Positions 36,600 through 46,253 of a stretch of 64,000 bases of DNA are shown here, piece after piece. Origin of the DNA: Mangrovitalea sediminis (GTDB lineage Bacteria > Pseudomonadota > Gammaproteobacteria > Pseudomonadales > Oleiphilaceae); NCBI RefSeq assembly GCF_002514725.1, contig NZ_NTLB01000003.1:589159-653158 (forward strand). The letters run 5' to 3'. Position 1 is the stretch's first letter, and each line of letters begins with the position of its first letter. The notes under the pieces are model-generated. The model saw only the letters and a list, made by a program, of their open reading frames with translations, was not told the DNA's origin and ran no database searches. A program made the position numbers and the translations under genes.

Positions 36600-37022
36600 A
36601 TGGCGGTAAGGTTGTCCTCGGTCGGCCTGTCGTTGCTGTTGGCGGCGACCGCTGGTTGCGCCAGCCTCCAGGGAACGCCTTCGCCAGCGGTTGCCAAGCA
36701 GCACAATCAGCGGGCGATGGCCGCGTTCGATCAGTATATGGGGTGTATGCAGGCTGCGGCACAGCGTTATGCGCCCGCGCAGGCGACCGCCTTCGAGATT
36801 GCCGCCGCGGCCCAGGCCGACTGTCATGGGGCGTTTATCGCCTACAAGCATGGCTACGAGAAATATCTGCAGAGTCTCGTTTCGCCGGCGAGTGCCGATT
36901 TCGCCCGTAGCTCGGCCGACAAGCATGTTGAGGAATCCCGGCAGCAGGCGCGGGATCGCGTGGTGCAGATTGTTGTCGAAGCCCGATTACCCTCGCATAA
37001 TTCCGCCCAGCCAAAGCCCTGA
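36600..37022 (+). CDS. Small helical lipoprotein
   Basis: 140 residues. Signal MAVRLSSVGLSLLLAATAGCAS with lipobox Cys at about 20, then a mostly helical, Ala/Gln-rich mature part (for example AFEIAAAAQADCHGAFIAYKHGYEKY). Function is unknown; a short periplasmic helical lipoprotein. The upstream in-frame ATG 36,561 would add a charged leader that spoils the signal, so 36,600 is preferred. Confidence 0.65.
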   Translation: MAVRLSSVGLSLLLAATAGCASLQGTPSPAVAKQHNQRAMAAFDQYMGCMQAAAQRYAPAQATAFEIAAAAQADCHGAFIAYKHGYEKYLQSLVSPASADFARSSADKHVEESRQQARDRVVQIVVEARLPSHNSAQPKP

Positions 37023-37110
37023 GCGCCGCCATGCACTCGGGATGGCTGGCCTGGCGTTTCAGCCTTACCTTTCAATGACTGCTACGACTTACGACTAAGG
37101 AAAAATTCGC

Positions 37111-37368
37111 ATGCAACGTTATCTGGTGATGACTCTTCGGACACCCGATTTTCAAGCGTCGGCGATCGAACCGCATTACGCTTTCCTCGATCGGTTGCGT
37201 CAGGACGGGAAGCTTGAGTTGGCCGGTCCCTTCACCGATAAATCCGGCGGGGCCTACCTGATCCGTGCGAATGACATCAACGAGGCGAAGGCCATCGCGT
37301 TTTCAGATCCCGTGCATACCTCCGGCTCCTCCAAAGTCACGGTCTATGAGTGGGATGCCAAGGCCTGA
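37111..37368 (+). CDS. YciI-like protein
   Basis: 85-residue single-domain YciI protein (dimeric alpha+beta barrel). MQRYLVMTLRTPDF, YAFLDRLRQDGKLELAGPFTDKSGGAYLI and the AIAFSDP segment fit the family, including the conserved His-Asp type residues near HYAFLD. The reaction is not established. AAGGAAA precedes the ATG. It abuts the convergent chemoreceptor stop by one base. Confidence 0.87.
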   Translation: MQRYLVMTLRTPDFQASAIEPHYAFLDRLRQDGKLELAGPFTDKSGGAYLIRANDINEAKAIAFSDPVHTSGSSKVTVYEWDAKA

Positions 37369-39300
37369 TTAAATGCGGAAGCGTCGCATCTCGGCGTTCA
37401 GCCGGTCGGACAGATCCTGCAACGCAGCGGCCGCTTCCGCACACTTGTTGACTTCGTGGGCGGTGGCCCGGGACAGTTCGGCGATTTCGGCAATATTACG
37501 GCTGATCTCTTCGGATGCCGTGGTTTGCTCTTCCGTTGCCGCTGCAACCTGATCGGTCACCTGATGGATGTTTTCTGAGGCGTTGGCGATGACCTGAAAG
37601 GCTTCGTTGACGCGGTTAGCAGATACCACACTGTTGTCGGTGATCGCTTTGCCCTGATTCATGGCCATCGTGGTACGTCGGGCACTTTCTTCCAGGTTGT
37701 CGATCTTCTCGCGGATGCTGGTCGTGGCCTCCTGCGCCTTGTGGGCCAGGTTGCGGACTTCATCGGCGACCACCGCGAACCCCCGACCTTGTTCCCCGGC
37801 TCGTGCCGCCTCAATGGAAGCATTGAGGGCGAGCAGGTTGGTTTGCTCGGAGATGTTGTGTATCTCGTCCAGCACGCTGCCGATTGAGGCGACATCATTG
37901 CCCAGGCCGGTGATGGCCGCAGAAGATTCCGCCATCGCCGCCGACATTTCGCTGATATGTGCCGTGGTTTCGCGCAGTAGAGTGCTGCCGTTTTCGGTAG
38001 CGTCACGGGTGCGCCGAGCGGCGTCGGCGGCGTCGCTGGCGTTGCGGGCAATTTCCTGTACGGTACTGCCCATTTGCTGGGCCGCGGTGGCGACCAGGTC
38101 GGCTTTGTGCTGTTGCTGGTGGGATTGGTCTGCGCTGACTCTGACGGCGGCGAGGACATCCTTGGTGCGGGAATCCAGGGCGTTTGCCACATCCAATATG
38201 TCCCGGGTCATGGACTGCAGTTGCGCAATGAAGGTGTTGAAGCCCTGGGCCAGCTTGCCCAGTTCATCCTCACTGATGACCTCGAGGCGCCGGGTCAGGT
38301 CGCCCCCATTTGAGCCGATCTCCGTCAGCGTGTCCGCCACCACGCGAATCGGTTTGACCATACGGTTGGCCACCAGAATCAGCATCATCACCACCACTAC
38401 GGCGAGGGCGATGGCGATGGATGCCATTTCGACGCCGAAGCGGGAAACGGAGGAAAAGAGTTCCTTCTCTGGTATCTCTGCAATCAGGTGCCCATTGACT
38501 GTCGGTGCAGGCAAACTGGCGACCACCCATTTCTGGCCGTTGATCCGGGTGATCACACTGACGAAACCTGTGTTGCCCGTCAGCTTGTCGGCGATGTCGC
38601 TGAAGCCGCGCAGGCTGGCAATTGCCTTGCCCGTCATCTGGCTATGCGGGCTCAGCAGTACCTGGTTGTTGTGATTCAGCAGCATCACAAAACCGCTTTT
38701 GCCGATACGGTAGCCGGTAATTTTCGAGATGAGCGTGTTCAGCGAACGACCGATGCCCGCCACGGCCACGCGTTTGCCGTCGACAGATACAATATAGTTG
38801 CAGAACAGTGTCGCTTTACCGCTGTCTTCTGAAACATCCAGGTCGAGACTGAAGGCGCGTTGACTATCCATAAACTGGTAAAACCAGCCGTCCTGCGGTT
38901 TATCCTTCGACAGCGTACGTTTCAGCCCGCTGGGCTCGTAGTAATGACCACTGGCGTCTGCGACGAGAAAGGCGCTGTCTGCGTCGCCCATCGCCTGAAC
39001 TTCCTGTAATTGCCTCTTGAGCGCTTCGATCCCGCTATCGGGCTCCCCTTGTTTCAGCCAGCTGTGAATATAGGCATTGTGGGCCAGCGATTGGGATAAG
39101 GTCAGCGTTTTGCTCAGGTCGAGCTGAATTTCGTCTCGCACATAGCTGAGCATCGAGGGCAGTTCCTGTTCTTCCACCCGGTGCTCAAGCAGGTTGCGCA
39201 TAAACAGGTTGTTGAGAAAGGTCGACAAAAGGAGCGCGATAATGAGAAGGATGCCGACGGAGAGACTGATTTTGTGCGCGATCTTCAGGCGTTTTAGCAT
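37369..39300 (-). CDS. Methyl-accepting chemotaxis protein with dCache-type sensor
   Basis: 643 residues. TM1 about 10-34, a periplasmic Cache-like region (about 35-290) with strands such as [16 protein letters not shown] and [18 protein letters not shown]2 about 295-318, HAMP, and a signalling domain with [38 protein letters not shown]. Cache sensors bind amino acids, organic acids or purines; the ligand is unknown. The start at 39,300 ([13 protein letters not shown]) is favoured over 39,318; neither has a clear ribosome site. Confidence 0.9.
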   Translation of the reverse strand: MLKRLKIAHKISLSVGILLIIALLLSTFLNNLFMRNLLEHRVEEQELPSMLSYVRDEIQLDLSKTLTLSQSLAHNAYIHSWLKQGEPDSGIEALKRQLQEVQAMGDADSAFLVADASGHYYEPSGLKRTLSKDKPQDGWFYQFMDSQRAFSLDLDVSEDSGKATLFCNYIVSVDGKRVAVAGIGRSLNTLISKITGYRIGKSGFVMLLNHNNQVLLSPHSQMTGKAIASLRGFSDIADKLTGNTGFVSVITRINGQKWVVASLPAPTVNGHLIAEIPEKELFSSVSRFGVEMASIAIALAVVVVMMLILVANRMVKPIRVVADTLTEIGSNGGDLTRRLEVISEDELGKLAQGFNTFIAQLQSMTRDILDVANALDSRTKDVLAAVRVSADQSHQQQHKADLVATAAQQMGSTVQEIARNASDAADAARRTRDATENGSTLLRETTAHISEMSAAMAESSAAITGLGNDVASIGSVLDEIHNISEQTNLLALNASIEAARAGEQGRGFAVVADEVRNLAHKAQEATTSIREKIDNLEESARRTTMAMNQGKAITDNSVVSANRVNEAFQVIANASENIHQVTDQVAAATEEQTTASEEISRNIAEIAELSRATAHEVNKCAEAAAALQDLSDRLNAEMRRFRI

Positions 39301-39446
39301 GACAGTAGCGACCAGCATGTCAGGGCTGTCTTTTAAACATAGCAGTAATAGCGCGAGGTGTTCAGGCCTTTAGCGCCTTCCACGTCAGCACCTCCAGGTG
39401 CACAATAGTCGGGCGTGTACTTCCTCCGTTAACGAGGTGCAGGACC

Positions 39447-40583
39447 ATGGCGAGGAATCACTGGCTGTATCGGCTTGCCCTTTATCCGTTTCTCGGACTG
39501 ATCTTTAGCGGCGCGGCGTGGGCGGCGAGCCCGCTGGATCGCTTGGTAATGCCTCCGGGATTTCATATTGCGGTCTATGCGGAAGTCCCGGGTGCTCGGT
39601 CCATGGCCCTCGATACAGCAACCGGCGTTGTCTATGTCGGAACCCGTCATCGCCGGCTCTACGCGGTCTTGCCCGGAGACTCATCGGCCAAGGCGGGTGC
39701 GGTCGTAACCCTCAGGGACGACCTGGATGTCCCCAATGGCGTCGCTGTGCATCAGGGATACCTCTACGTGGCGGAGCAGCCGCGTATCGTTCGTTTCCCC
39801 TTGCCGAAGACGCCACCAGACACCTACTGGTCGGCGACGCCCCAGGTCGTCTACGGGTCCTTGCCGGACAAGGCGCACCATGGGTGGCGGTATATGGCAT
39901 TCGGACCCGACGGCAAGTTGTATGTGACGGTCGGCTCACCGTGCAATATCTGTAGCGATCACGGGGTGGAGGGAACCATTCTGCGAATGAACAGCGATGG
40001 CTCGGCCGTTGAGGTTTTCGCCAGCGGCATTCGGAATTCCGTCGGGATGGATTTTCAACCGGGTACGAATACCCTGTTCTTCACGGACAATGGGACCGAC
40101 ATGATGGGGGACGACGTACCTCCGGATGAACTGAACGCTGCGCCGGTCGCCGGACTCTTTTTCGGTTTTCCGTACTATGCCGGCGGTCATGCACGTTTCA
40201 AAGGATGGGATCAGCAGACACCCCCTCAGACGCCAACCTTCCCGGTGGTGGATTTTCATGCCCATACCGCCAGTCTGGGCATTCGCTTCTACACCGGCCG
40301 TCAGTTCCCGGAAGCATACCGTCACGATGCCTTTGTCGCCCAGCACGGCTCCTGGAACCGGTCGGTGCCGATAGGATACCGAATCATGCGGATACAGTTC
40401 GATGCGGACGGAAAGGTTGTCGGCAAGCGTGTGTTTGTGTCGGGATGGTTGCAGAAGGGACAGGCCTGGGGGCGCCCCGTCGACATACTGCAAATGCCGG
40501 ATGGGGCGCTTCTGGTATCGGACGACTACGCAGGACGGATTTACCGTATTAGCTACGGCACCGGTGCGTCCGGCAATCAGTAG
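39447..40583 (+). CDS. PQQ-type sorbosone/glucose dehydrogenase-like beta-propeller protein, exported
   Basis: 378 residues with a Sec signal peptide ending near AAWA. The six-bladed propeller pattern is visible: LVMPPGFHIAVYAEVPGARSMALD, DVPNGVAVHQGYLYVAEQPRIVRF, YMAFGPDGKLYVTVGSPCNICSDH, GIRNSVGMDFQPGTNTLFFTDNG and FVAQHGSWNRS. It resembles L-sorbosone dehydrogenase and soluble aldose dehydrogenases that use PQQ in the periplasm. The CNIC pair (about residues 168-171) probably forms a disulfide. PQQ synthesis genes are not in the window. Confidence 0.85.
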   Translation: MARNHWLYRLALYPFLGLIFSGAAWAASPLDRLVMPPGFHIAVYAEVPGARSMALDTATGVVYVGTRHRRLYAVLPGDSSAKAGAVVTLRDDLDVPNGVAVHQGYLYVAEQPRIVRFPLPKTPPDTYWSATPQVVYGSLPDKAHHGWRYMAFGPDGKLYVTVGSPCNICSDHGVEGTILRMNSDGSAVEVFASGIRNSVGMDFQPGTNTLFFTDNGTDMMGDDVPPDELNAAPVAGLFFGFPYYAGGHARFKGWDQQTPPQTPTFPVVDFHAHTASLGIRFYTGRQFPEAYRHDAFVAQHGSWNRSVPIGYRIMRIQFDADGKVVGKRVFVSGWLQKGQAWGRPVDILQMPDGALLVSDDYAGRIYRISYGTGASGNQ

Positions 40584-41059
40584 TGGATCCCGAAACGTTT
40601 ATAGAGGGGCGCAAGCGTCCAGGCGGGACCGATCAGCAGGAACTGCAGGTCTTCGAAGAATGAGGGTTTCTTGCCTTCGATCTTGTGGCCCACGAACTGA
40701 CCGATCCAGGCGACAACGAAAACGATGACGGAGAGGCTGAGGATGCTGATGCCGGCCTGCTCCAGAACCCCAAGCAGGGCCAGGAACGCAAGGCTCATGG
40801 TTGCCATGCCGAGACTCAGCGCCCAGGACAGGCGAACGTAATAGACCAGCCCCAGGATGAAGACCAGGCTTGCAATATTGGTGTAGCCGATGCCACCGAT
40901 GCTCAGGCTGTGTCGCAGCGTATCCGGAAGCGGAATCGACCAGAGCAGGCCATAGACGGTGAAAACGATGGTCGGCACACAGATCTTGTGGATGCGGATG
41001 TTGGCTGGGTTTTGATGACTTTCCCCGTAGTGTTCGAGCAGCGCGTCGATCCGTTTCAT
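40577..41059 (-). CDS. DUF962/Mpo1-like membrane protein
   Basis: 160 residues with four predicted membrane segments. Conserved motifs are LEHYGESHQNPANIRIHKICVP near the N-terminus and GQFVGHKIEGKKPSFFEDLQFLLIGPAW near the C-terminus. Yeast Mpo1, the characterised relative, is an iron-dependent dioxygenase of 2-hydroxy fatty acids; the His in NxxxHKxxVP and VGHKxEGKKP are the likely metal ligands. A bacterial role is inferred. It overlaps the convergent dehydrogenase end by seven bases. Confidence 0.88.
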   Translation of the reverse strand: MKRIDALLEHYGESHQNPANIRIHKICVPTIVFTVYGLLWSIPLPDTLRHSLSIGGIGYTNIASLVFILGLVYYVRLSWALSLGMATMSLAFLALLGVLEQAGISILSLSVIVFVVAWIGQFVGHKIEGKKPSFFEDLQFLLIGPAWTLAPLYKRFGIHY

Positions 41060-41146
41060 GGTGATCTCCCGTTAGCGGTCTTGTTATTAGTGCTGACAGT
41101 TTACGTGCAGACCCGGGGTAGGCGCTTGAACAAATCTGCTATGGGT

Positions 41147-41911
41147 TCAGGTGTCCGGGGAAAGCCAAATGCGCATCCGGCCGAGCTCGGAGGGCGCCAC
41201 GCCAAAGGTGCTGTGGAAACGGCGGCTCATGTGGGCGAGATCGGCAAAGCCGCTGCCGTGGGCTGCCTCGGTCACACTGGCCCCCTGGGCCAAAATCCTC
41301 ACGGCGTTCAGGAGTTGCTGCCAGATACGGTACCGGCTGGGCGACAGGCCGGTTTGTTGACTGAACAGGTGCGTAAAGCGGCTGGATGACAGTCCGACGG
41401 AGCGCGCCAGATCTTCCGTGCGACGGCCTTCCGGCGCCTGGGCGAGATGGGATAGTGCCTGACGGATCCTGACATCGAAATGCGGTGCCCTCTCGAAACC
41501 CGGAAGCCAGGCTGCCTGCCATTGCTGTGCAATGGTCTCTGCCTGATGTATGTCTATCGGCGCAGCAGGGATATTACACAGTGCTTCCGTCAGTGAGGCG
41601 GGCAGGGGCTCGTGAGCCGGGTCGTTCGCTGCGCGCCAGAGGTCCAGGTGGCGTTGGCCGGGGTCGATAAACAGGTGCGCCAGCTGAGCTCCCCGGGCTT
41701 CGAGGCGATGTCTTTCGCCTGGCCAGAACAGGGCCTGACGCCGGGACTCGACGCCCGTGGCGGTTTCGACCGTAAAGGGCTGGTTCAGGGCCACTGTCAT
41801 TTGCAGGGCGAAATGATCGTGCATCACGGAATCGATGGCGGGGCCGATGATAAGGGCATGCCCGTGCCAAAGGTAAAGGCATCCGAAGGGCGGGTGCGGG
41901 GCTGTCGGCAT
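41147..41911 (-). CDS. AraC family transcriptional regulator
   Basis: 254 residues. The C-terminal AraC DNA-binding domain contains two helix-turn-helix units (LARSVGLSSSRFTHLFSQQTGLSPSRYRIW and VTEAAHGSGFADLAHMSRRFHSTFGVAPSEL). The N-terminal half is a cupin-like ligand domain with HDHFALQMTVALNQPFTV. It is divergent from the EAL/GGDEF gene and may regulate it. The frame begins with a TTG at 41,926; ATG 41,911 is preferred, with GAGG upstream. Confidence 0.88.
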   Translation of the reverse strand: MPTAPHPPFGCLYLWHGHALIIGPAIDSVMHDHFALQMTVALNQPFTVETATGVESRRQALFWPGERHRLEARGAQLAHLFIDPGQRHLDLWRAANDPAHEPLPASLTEALCNIPAAPIDIHQAETIAQQWQAAWLPGFERAPHFDVRIRQALSHLAQAPEGRRTEDLARSVGLSSSRFTHLFSQQTGLSPSRYRIWQQLLNAVRILAQGASVTEAAHGSGFADLAHMSRRFHSTFGVAPSELGRMRIWLSPDT

Positions 41912-42174
41912 ACCGTGTTGCCTCAATCGGCCGGGGAAGGGCCGTCAGTCTGTTGGGATTCCGCCCGTCATGCTGTCATCGCAATGCCGGATTATGGGCT
42001 TGCTGGATGACTGGCAGGACGTTCTTTACAAAAGAACCAGGGCCGTTTGTCGTTGTTTTGGTGCTGTTTTTCAAGCATGGACGTTACACGTTGAAACATA
42101 AAATGTGAGGGGGTTCAAAAAACTGTCAAAAAACCTTCTTACTCTGTCGCCACAACCTGAAGAAGTGGAGCCTC

Positions 42175-43956
42175 ATGTTCGCAATCGACGCCATACACGG
42201 CATTATCGATGACGAAGCCGTCTCGACTTGGTTCCAGCCCATCGTCCACGCCCGCAACGGCGATATCATGGCCTACGAGGCCCTCTCCCGTGGTCCTTCG
42301 AATAGCCCGCTTCATGCGCCGTTGATCATGATCGAAGCCGCCGAACGTGTCGGCCGGCTGGGAGACCTGGAGCAGGCCTGCGTTCGTGCTGCGGTCTCCA
42401 ATTTCTGCGCACAGGGGCTGCAGGGGCGCCTGTTTCTCAATGTCGGGCCGGAAAGCCTGCTCGATCCCCAGTTCCAGAACGGTCACACGCGAGCCTTGCT
42501 GGAGAAGTATGGCATGCGCAGTGAACAGATCGTCATCGAGCTGACCGAGCATCGTCCCCTGAGCGATATCGAGTTGGTGAAGGATGCGATCCGTCATTTC
42601 AAATCCCTGGGTTTTGCCATCGCGCTGGATGATCTTGGTGCGGGCTATGCTTCGTTGCAATTGTGGTCGGAGCTGCATCCGGATTTCGTCAAGATAGACC
42701 GCCACTTCATCACCCGGATCGACGAGGACCCCGTCAAGCGGGAGTTCGTTCGTTCCATTATCGAGATTGCTCGCACGCTGAATTGCCAGGTGATTGCCGA
42801 AGGTATTGAAACTGCCGGGGAATATGCCGCGTTACGCGGTCTCGGTGTCGATTTTCTGCAAGGCTACTTTATCGAGCGACCGCTACCGCAACCACCATTG
42901 CAGATTCCCGCCGAGCGCCTGGCCAAGGTGCTGAATCCCGAATACCGTCATGACCATTCCGTCGGTATCCTTTGTGTCGAGCGGGAACCGGTCGCCCTGG
43001 GAACGCCGGTACTCGACATCGCTGCCCGTTTTCGCGATGCACCGGTAATGAATGCCCTGGCGGTGGTGGAGGGCGATCGCCCGGTCGGTATCGTCTATCG
43101 GCACAAGTTGCTGGATGTGTTGAGCCGGCCCTATGCGCTGGACCTGTTCGCCAAGAAAACCGTTGAGCGGGTGATGGAGAAGGCGCCGTTGATCGTAGAG
43201 TCGGACTGGCGGCTGGACCAGGTAAGTCGTCTCGTGACGGCACGGGCGCGGCTTTACCGGGAGGATGATTTCCTGATTGTCGATCATGGCCGATACCGGG
43301 GTATGGGGCAGGTGATCGATCTACTCAAGCATATTACCGAGATGCAGATGCAGACGGCGCGCCATGCGAACCCGCTGACGTTGCTGCCGGGTACCATCCC
43401 CCTGCACGAAGTGCTGGATCAGCTGTTGGTCGGTACGGATCCCTTTGTCGTCTGTTACTTCGACCTGAATCATTTCAAACCCTATAACGACGTCTACGGT
43501 TATGCGCGGGGGGATGAGGTCCTGTTGCATATGGCGCGCATGCTACGCCAATCGCTGGTCGACGAATGCGAGTTCCTGGCGCATGTGGGTGGGGATGACT
43601 TTATCGGGGTTTATCGCCGGCAGGACTGGCGTGACAGGGTGGAATCCCTGGTCATGGATTTCGCCGATGCCGCCGCTTCCTTCTACAGCGAATCGCAGCG
43701 TCAGGCCGGCGGTTTCTGGGCCACTGATCGCTATGGTGAAAAACGTTTTCACCCGCTCCTCTCACTGGCGGCAGGGGGGTTGGAGGTGACGCCGGGCGAT
43801 TATGACAAGGCGGCGGACTTGGCCGCCGTGCTCAGTGGAGTGAAGCGGGCCGCGAAACGCGTCGCGACCGGCAGTGTGGTGGTCTGGAATGCCTCTTCGC
43901 TAGATCAGGCGGCAACCGTCGAGACAGGTACCGCGCTGATCGAACCTTTGTCCTGA
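42175..43956 (+). CDS. EAL-CBS-GGDEF protein, probable c-di-GMP phosphodiesterase
   Basis: 593 residues in the order EAL (about 1-250), CBS pair (about 260-385), GGDEF (about 395-570). EAL catalytic features are complete: YEALSRG (35-37 EAL), IELTE (E122/E125), DDLGAGYASL (D152/D153), VKID (K173), AEGIE (E209). The GGDEF signature is degenerate, VGGDDF at 471-476, so the cyclase is probably inactive and may act as a GTP sensor. CBS domains likely bind adenine nucleotides. It is soluble, with no membrane segments. GAAGTGGAG lies upstream of the start. Confidence 0.92.
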   Translation: MFAIDAIHGIIDDEAVSTWFQPIVHARNGDIMAYEALSRGPSNSPLHAPLIMIEAAERVGRLGDLEQACVRAAVSNFCAQGLQGRLFLNVGPESLLDPQFQNGHTRALLEKYGMRSEQIVIELTEHRPLSDIELVKDAIRHFKSLGFAIALDDLGAGYASLQLWSELHPDFVKIDRHFITRIDEDPVKREFVRSIIEIARTLNCQVIAEGIETAGEYAALRGLGVDFLQGYFIERPLPQPPLQIPAERLAKVLNPEYRHDHSVGILCVEREPVALGTPVLDIAARFRDAPVMNALAVVEGDRPVGIVYRHKLLDVLSRPYALDLFAKKTVERVMEKAPLIVESDWRLDQVSRLVTARARLYREDDFLIVDHGRYRGMGQVIDLLKHITEMQMQTARHANPLTLLPGTIPLHEVLDQLLVGTDPFVVCYFDLNHFKPYNDVYGYARGDEVLLHMARMLRQSLVDECEFLAHVGGDDFIGVYRRQDWRDRVESLVMDFADAAASFYSESQRQAGGFWATDRYGEKRFHPLLSLAAGGLEVTPGDYDKAADLAAVLSGVKRAAKRVATGSVVVWNASSLDQAATVETGTALIEPLS

Positions 43957-43967
43957 GGTCGGCGGGG

Positions 43968-44279
43968 CTAGTGCCAGCGTCCCGGAACCCATACCCAGCC
44001 ATGGCGTTCATGTCGCCAGACGCCGGGAGCCCAGCGGCTATGTCCTTGTGGCGGGCGCGCCCAGTGACCGTCATGCCAGACCCAGTTGTTGTATTGGCGG
44101 GACCAGTAACCATCGATCCAGACGAACTCAATCGACGGTTGCGGCGGCCTGACGACAATCCGCGCAGGCGGCGGCGCCACGGTGACATAACCCGGGTAAG
44201 GGTAGGCGGGTCCGATGGTACAACCGGACAGTCCCGTCAGGCTCAACGCCAGGACTGCCCCGAGAATCGATGTCTTCAA
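43968..44279 (-). CDS. YXWGXW repeat-containing lipoprotein
   Basis: 103 residues. Lipobox LTGLSGC at the N-terminus (Cys near 20), then a Pro-rich linker (YPYPGYVTVAPPPAR) and aromatic repeats IDGYWSRQYNNWVWHDGHW and WRHERHGWVWVPGRW typical of the YXWGXW family. It is probably an outer-membrane or periplasmic lipoprotein; the role is unknown. It is convergent with the EAL gene, 12 bases away. Confidence 0.85.
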   Translation of the reverse strand: MKTSILGAVLALSLTGLSGCTIGPAYPYPGYVTVAPPPARIVVRPPQPSIEFVWIDGYWSRQYNNWVWHDGHWARPPQGHSRWAPGVWRHERHGWVWVPGRWH

Positions 44280-44488
44280 TGCGATGACTCCTGAAAGCCC
44301 ACGGATGGGGGATCGTGCGTGCCCAATGGTTTCAGATTGGCACCCCCCGGGGGGAAATGCCTTGACCCTGATCAGGATATCGCTGCGGTTTTTTTGACAA
44401 GACTCCTGTCGCTGTATTTATTCTCAATATGACCCCTGATGTGAGACGCTTAGCGTTTCCCTTGCTTCGATAAGGCGCCAGAACCCTC

Positions 44489-45751
44489 ATGCTGCATTTC
44501 CCTGCGGTGCCCCCGCTGTTGAGCGAGTTTGCGTTGACTTTGGCGCTCAGTTTTCTTGTGGGCCTTGAATACCACACCTATCGCAGAGCCAATAATCGGG
44601 ATCTGGGGTTGGGCACGACGCGAACCTTCAGCCTGGTGGGTGTGGTAGGGCTGGCGCTGTTCAGTCTGGATCCCAGTCACCTCCTTTATGCCTTGGGCCT
44701 CGCCATTGTCGGACTGCTGACGGCCCTTTACTACTGGCAGCGTGCCAGGCAGGAGCAATACACGCTACTGGCTCCCCTGTTGCTCGTTTCCACCTACTTG
44801 ATCGGCCCGGCGACCATTGCGTTGCCCATCTGGTTCGTTGTGGCGATGGTGGTTCTGATCCTGGTGTTATTGGGGGAGAAAATGTCGATCCGGCGTTTCT
44901 CCGACACTTTCCACAGTGCGGAAATGGTCACGCTGGCCAAGTTCCTGTTGCTGGCGGGCGTGATTCTGCCGCTACTGCCAAGCCGGCCGGTCGCTCCCAT
45001 GGTGCAAGTGACCTACTACCAGGTGTGGATTGCGCTGTTGGTGGTGTCCGGCATTTCCTACCTGAGCTATCTCGCGCAGACCTACCTGTTCCCCCAGCGG
45101 GGCTATCAGCTCACCGGGTTATTGGGGGGGCTCTATTCCAGCACGGCGGCGTCCGTGGTGCTGGCCCGGCGGGCGCATGAAGTGCCGAAAGGCATGGGGG
45201 TCGTCGACGTCAATCAGGGACTGGTCCTGGCGACGGCCATGATGTATCTGCGCCTCCTGGTGATCGTCGCCATGCTGGGGCATTGGGATGCCGCCCGGGC
45301 GCTGGCGTTGCCGTTTGGGGTTTTCGTGCTGCTGTCTCTGCTGGTCGTTGCGGCACTGCCCCGGCTGCTCCCAGGGCGGAACGGCGAAGGAGTGGTGGCA
45401 GCTCATGCGCCGATCACCCATCCCCTGGAAATGTCGACGGCGGTACTCTTCGCGCTGCTGTTCGTGTTTTTTGCGGCGCTGTCACAGTTCGTTATTGCCC
45501 ACTACGGCTCGGCGGGCCTGCATGTCCTTTCGGTGTTGGTGGGGTTGACCGATATCGATCCGTTTATCCTGTCGTTGCTGGCCGGGAAGTTCCAGGTGGC
45601 CACGAACGAGGTGGTCGCTGCCATTATTCTTGCGTCTGGCAGCAACAACCTGCTTAAGGCCTTGTACATCCTGAGCTTGGGGCGTCGCCGGGACCTCTGG
45701 CCGAGCATTGTCTGGCTATCGCTGCTTTTTGTCGGCTCCCTGTTGGTCTAG
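44489..45751 (+). CDS. MgtC/SapB-N-terminal and DUF4010 membrane protein
   Basis: 420 residues with about twelve hydrophobic segments. The N-terminal part ALTLALSFLVGLEYHTYRRANNRDLGLGTTRTFSLVGVVGLALF is MgtC-like, and the C-terminal half (GLLGGLYSSTAASVVLARRAHE, TDIDPFILSLLAGKFQVATNEVVAAIILASGSNNLLKALY) is DUF4010. It is an inner-membrane protein of unknown transport or regulatory function. No magnesium-responsive leader was recognised upstream. Confidence 0.85.
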   Translation: MLHFPAVPPLLSEFALTLALSFLVGLEYHTYRRANNRDLGLGTTRTFSLVGVVGLALFSLDPSHLLYALGLAIVGLLTALYYWQRARQEQYTLLAPLLLVSTYLIGPATIALPIWFVVAMVVLILVLLGEKMSIRRFSDTFHSAEMVTLAKFLLLAGVILPLLPSRPVAPMVQVTYYQVWIALLVVSGISYLSYLAQTYLFPQRGYQLTGLLGGLYSSTAASVVLARRAHEVPKGMGVVDVNQGLVLATAMMYLRLLVIVAMLGHWDAARALALPFGVFVLLSLLVVAALPRLLPGRNGEGVVAAHAPITHPLEMSTAVLFALLFVFFAALSQFVIAHYGSAGLHVLSVLVGLTDIDPFILSLLAGKFQVATNEVVAAIILASGSNNLLKALYILSLGRRRDLWPSIVWLSLLFVGSLLV

Positions 45752-46251
45752 TTCGTCTCGACGCGGCCCCGGCTGTCGCTGAACCTTACGGAAGCTGAGG
45801 GGTCCAGAGAGAGCTGGTAGTGGTAAAACTGCTCGTCGCGTTGCCATCCCAGCTGTTCGTACAGGCGCTGAGCATTGTTGTTGGTGACCTGTGTCGACAG
45901 TGACAGCCTTATCGCCCCTTGCCGCGAGGCAAATCCCCGGGCGGCGGTCAGTAGTTTTTTTGCGATACCGCCACGACGTGCTTCCGGTGCAACGAACAGG
46001 TCGTTGAGGACATACACCGGCGCCAGGCTGATTGACGAGAAGCTGGGGTACAGTTGGGTAAATCCCACCGCCGCCGCATTCTCCTGCCGGGCCACGAGTA
46101 TGATGGACTCCTGTCGGCGCAGCCGCTCGTTCAGGAAGTGACGAGCGCTGTCAGGCGCTGCCGGCATGCCGTAAAACTGACGGTAGGCATCGAATAGCCG
46201 CGTGATATCCCCAATGTCTTCGAGGGTGGCTCTGCTGATTTGGCAGGGCAT
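45748..46251 (-). CDS. GNAT family N-acetyltransferase
   Basis: 167 residues. Acetyl-CoA-binding motif A is LNDLFVAPEARRGGIAKKLLTAARGFA, with YVLNDLFV before it and NNAQRLYEQLGWQRD at the end. The substrate is unknown. It starts two bases after the ahpD-like stop, so both are in one operon under the divergent MocR regulator. It overlaps the end of the DUF4010 gene by four bases. Confidence 0.9.
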   Translation of the reverse strand: MPCQISRATLEDIGDITRLFDAYRQFYGMPAAPDSARHFLNERLRRQESIILVARQENAAAVGFTQLYPSFSSISLAPVYVLNDLFVAPEARRGGIAKKLLTAARGFASRQGAIRLSLSTQVTNNNAQRLYEQLGWQRDEQFYHYQLSLDPSASVRFSDSRGRVETN

Positions 46252-46253
46252 GG

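Noticed and set aside
44343..44354. C6G6 perfect palindrome between the YXWGXW lipoprotein and DUF4010 genes
   Set aside because: Too simple to assign a role; no T-run for a terminator and no matching second copy noticed.
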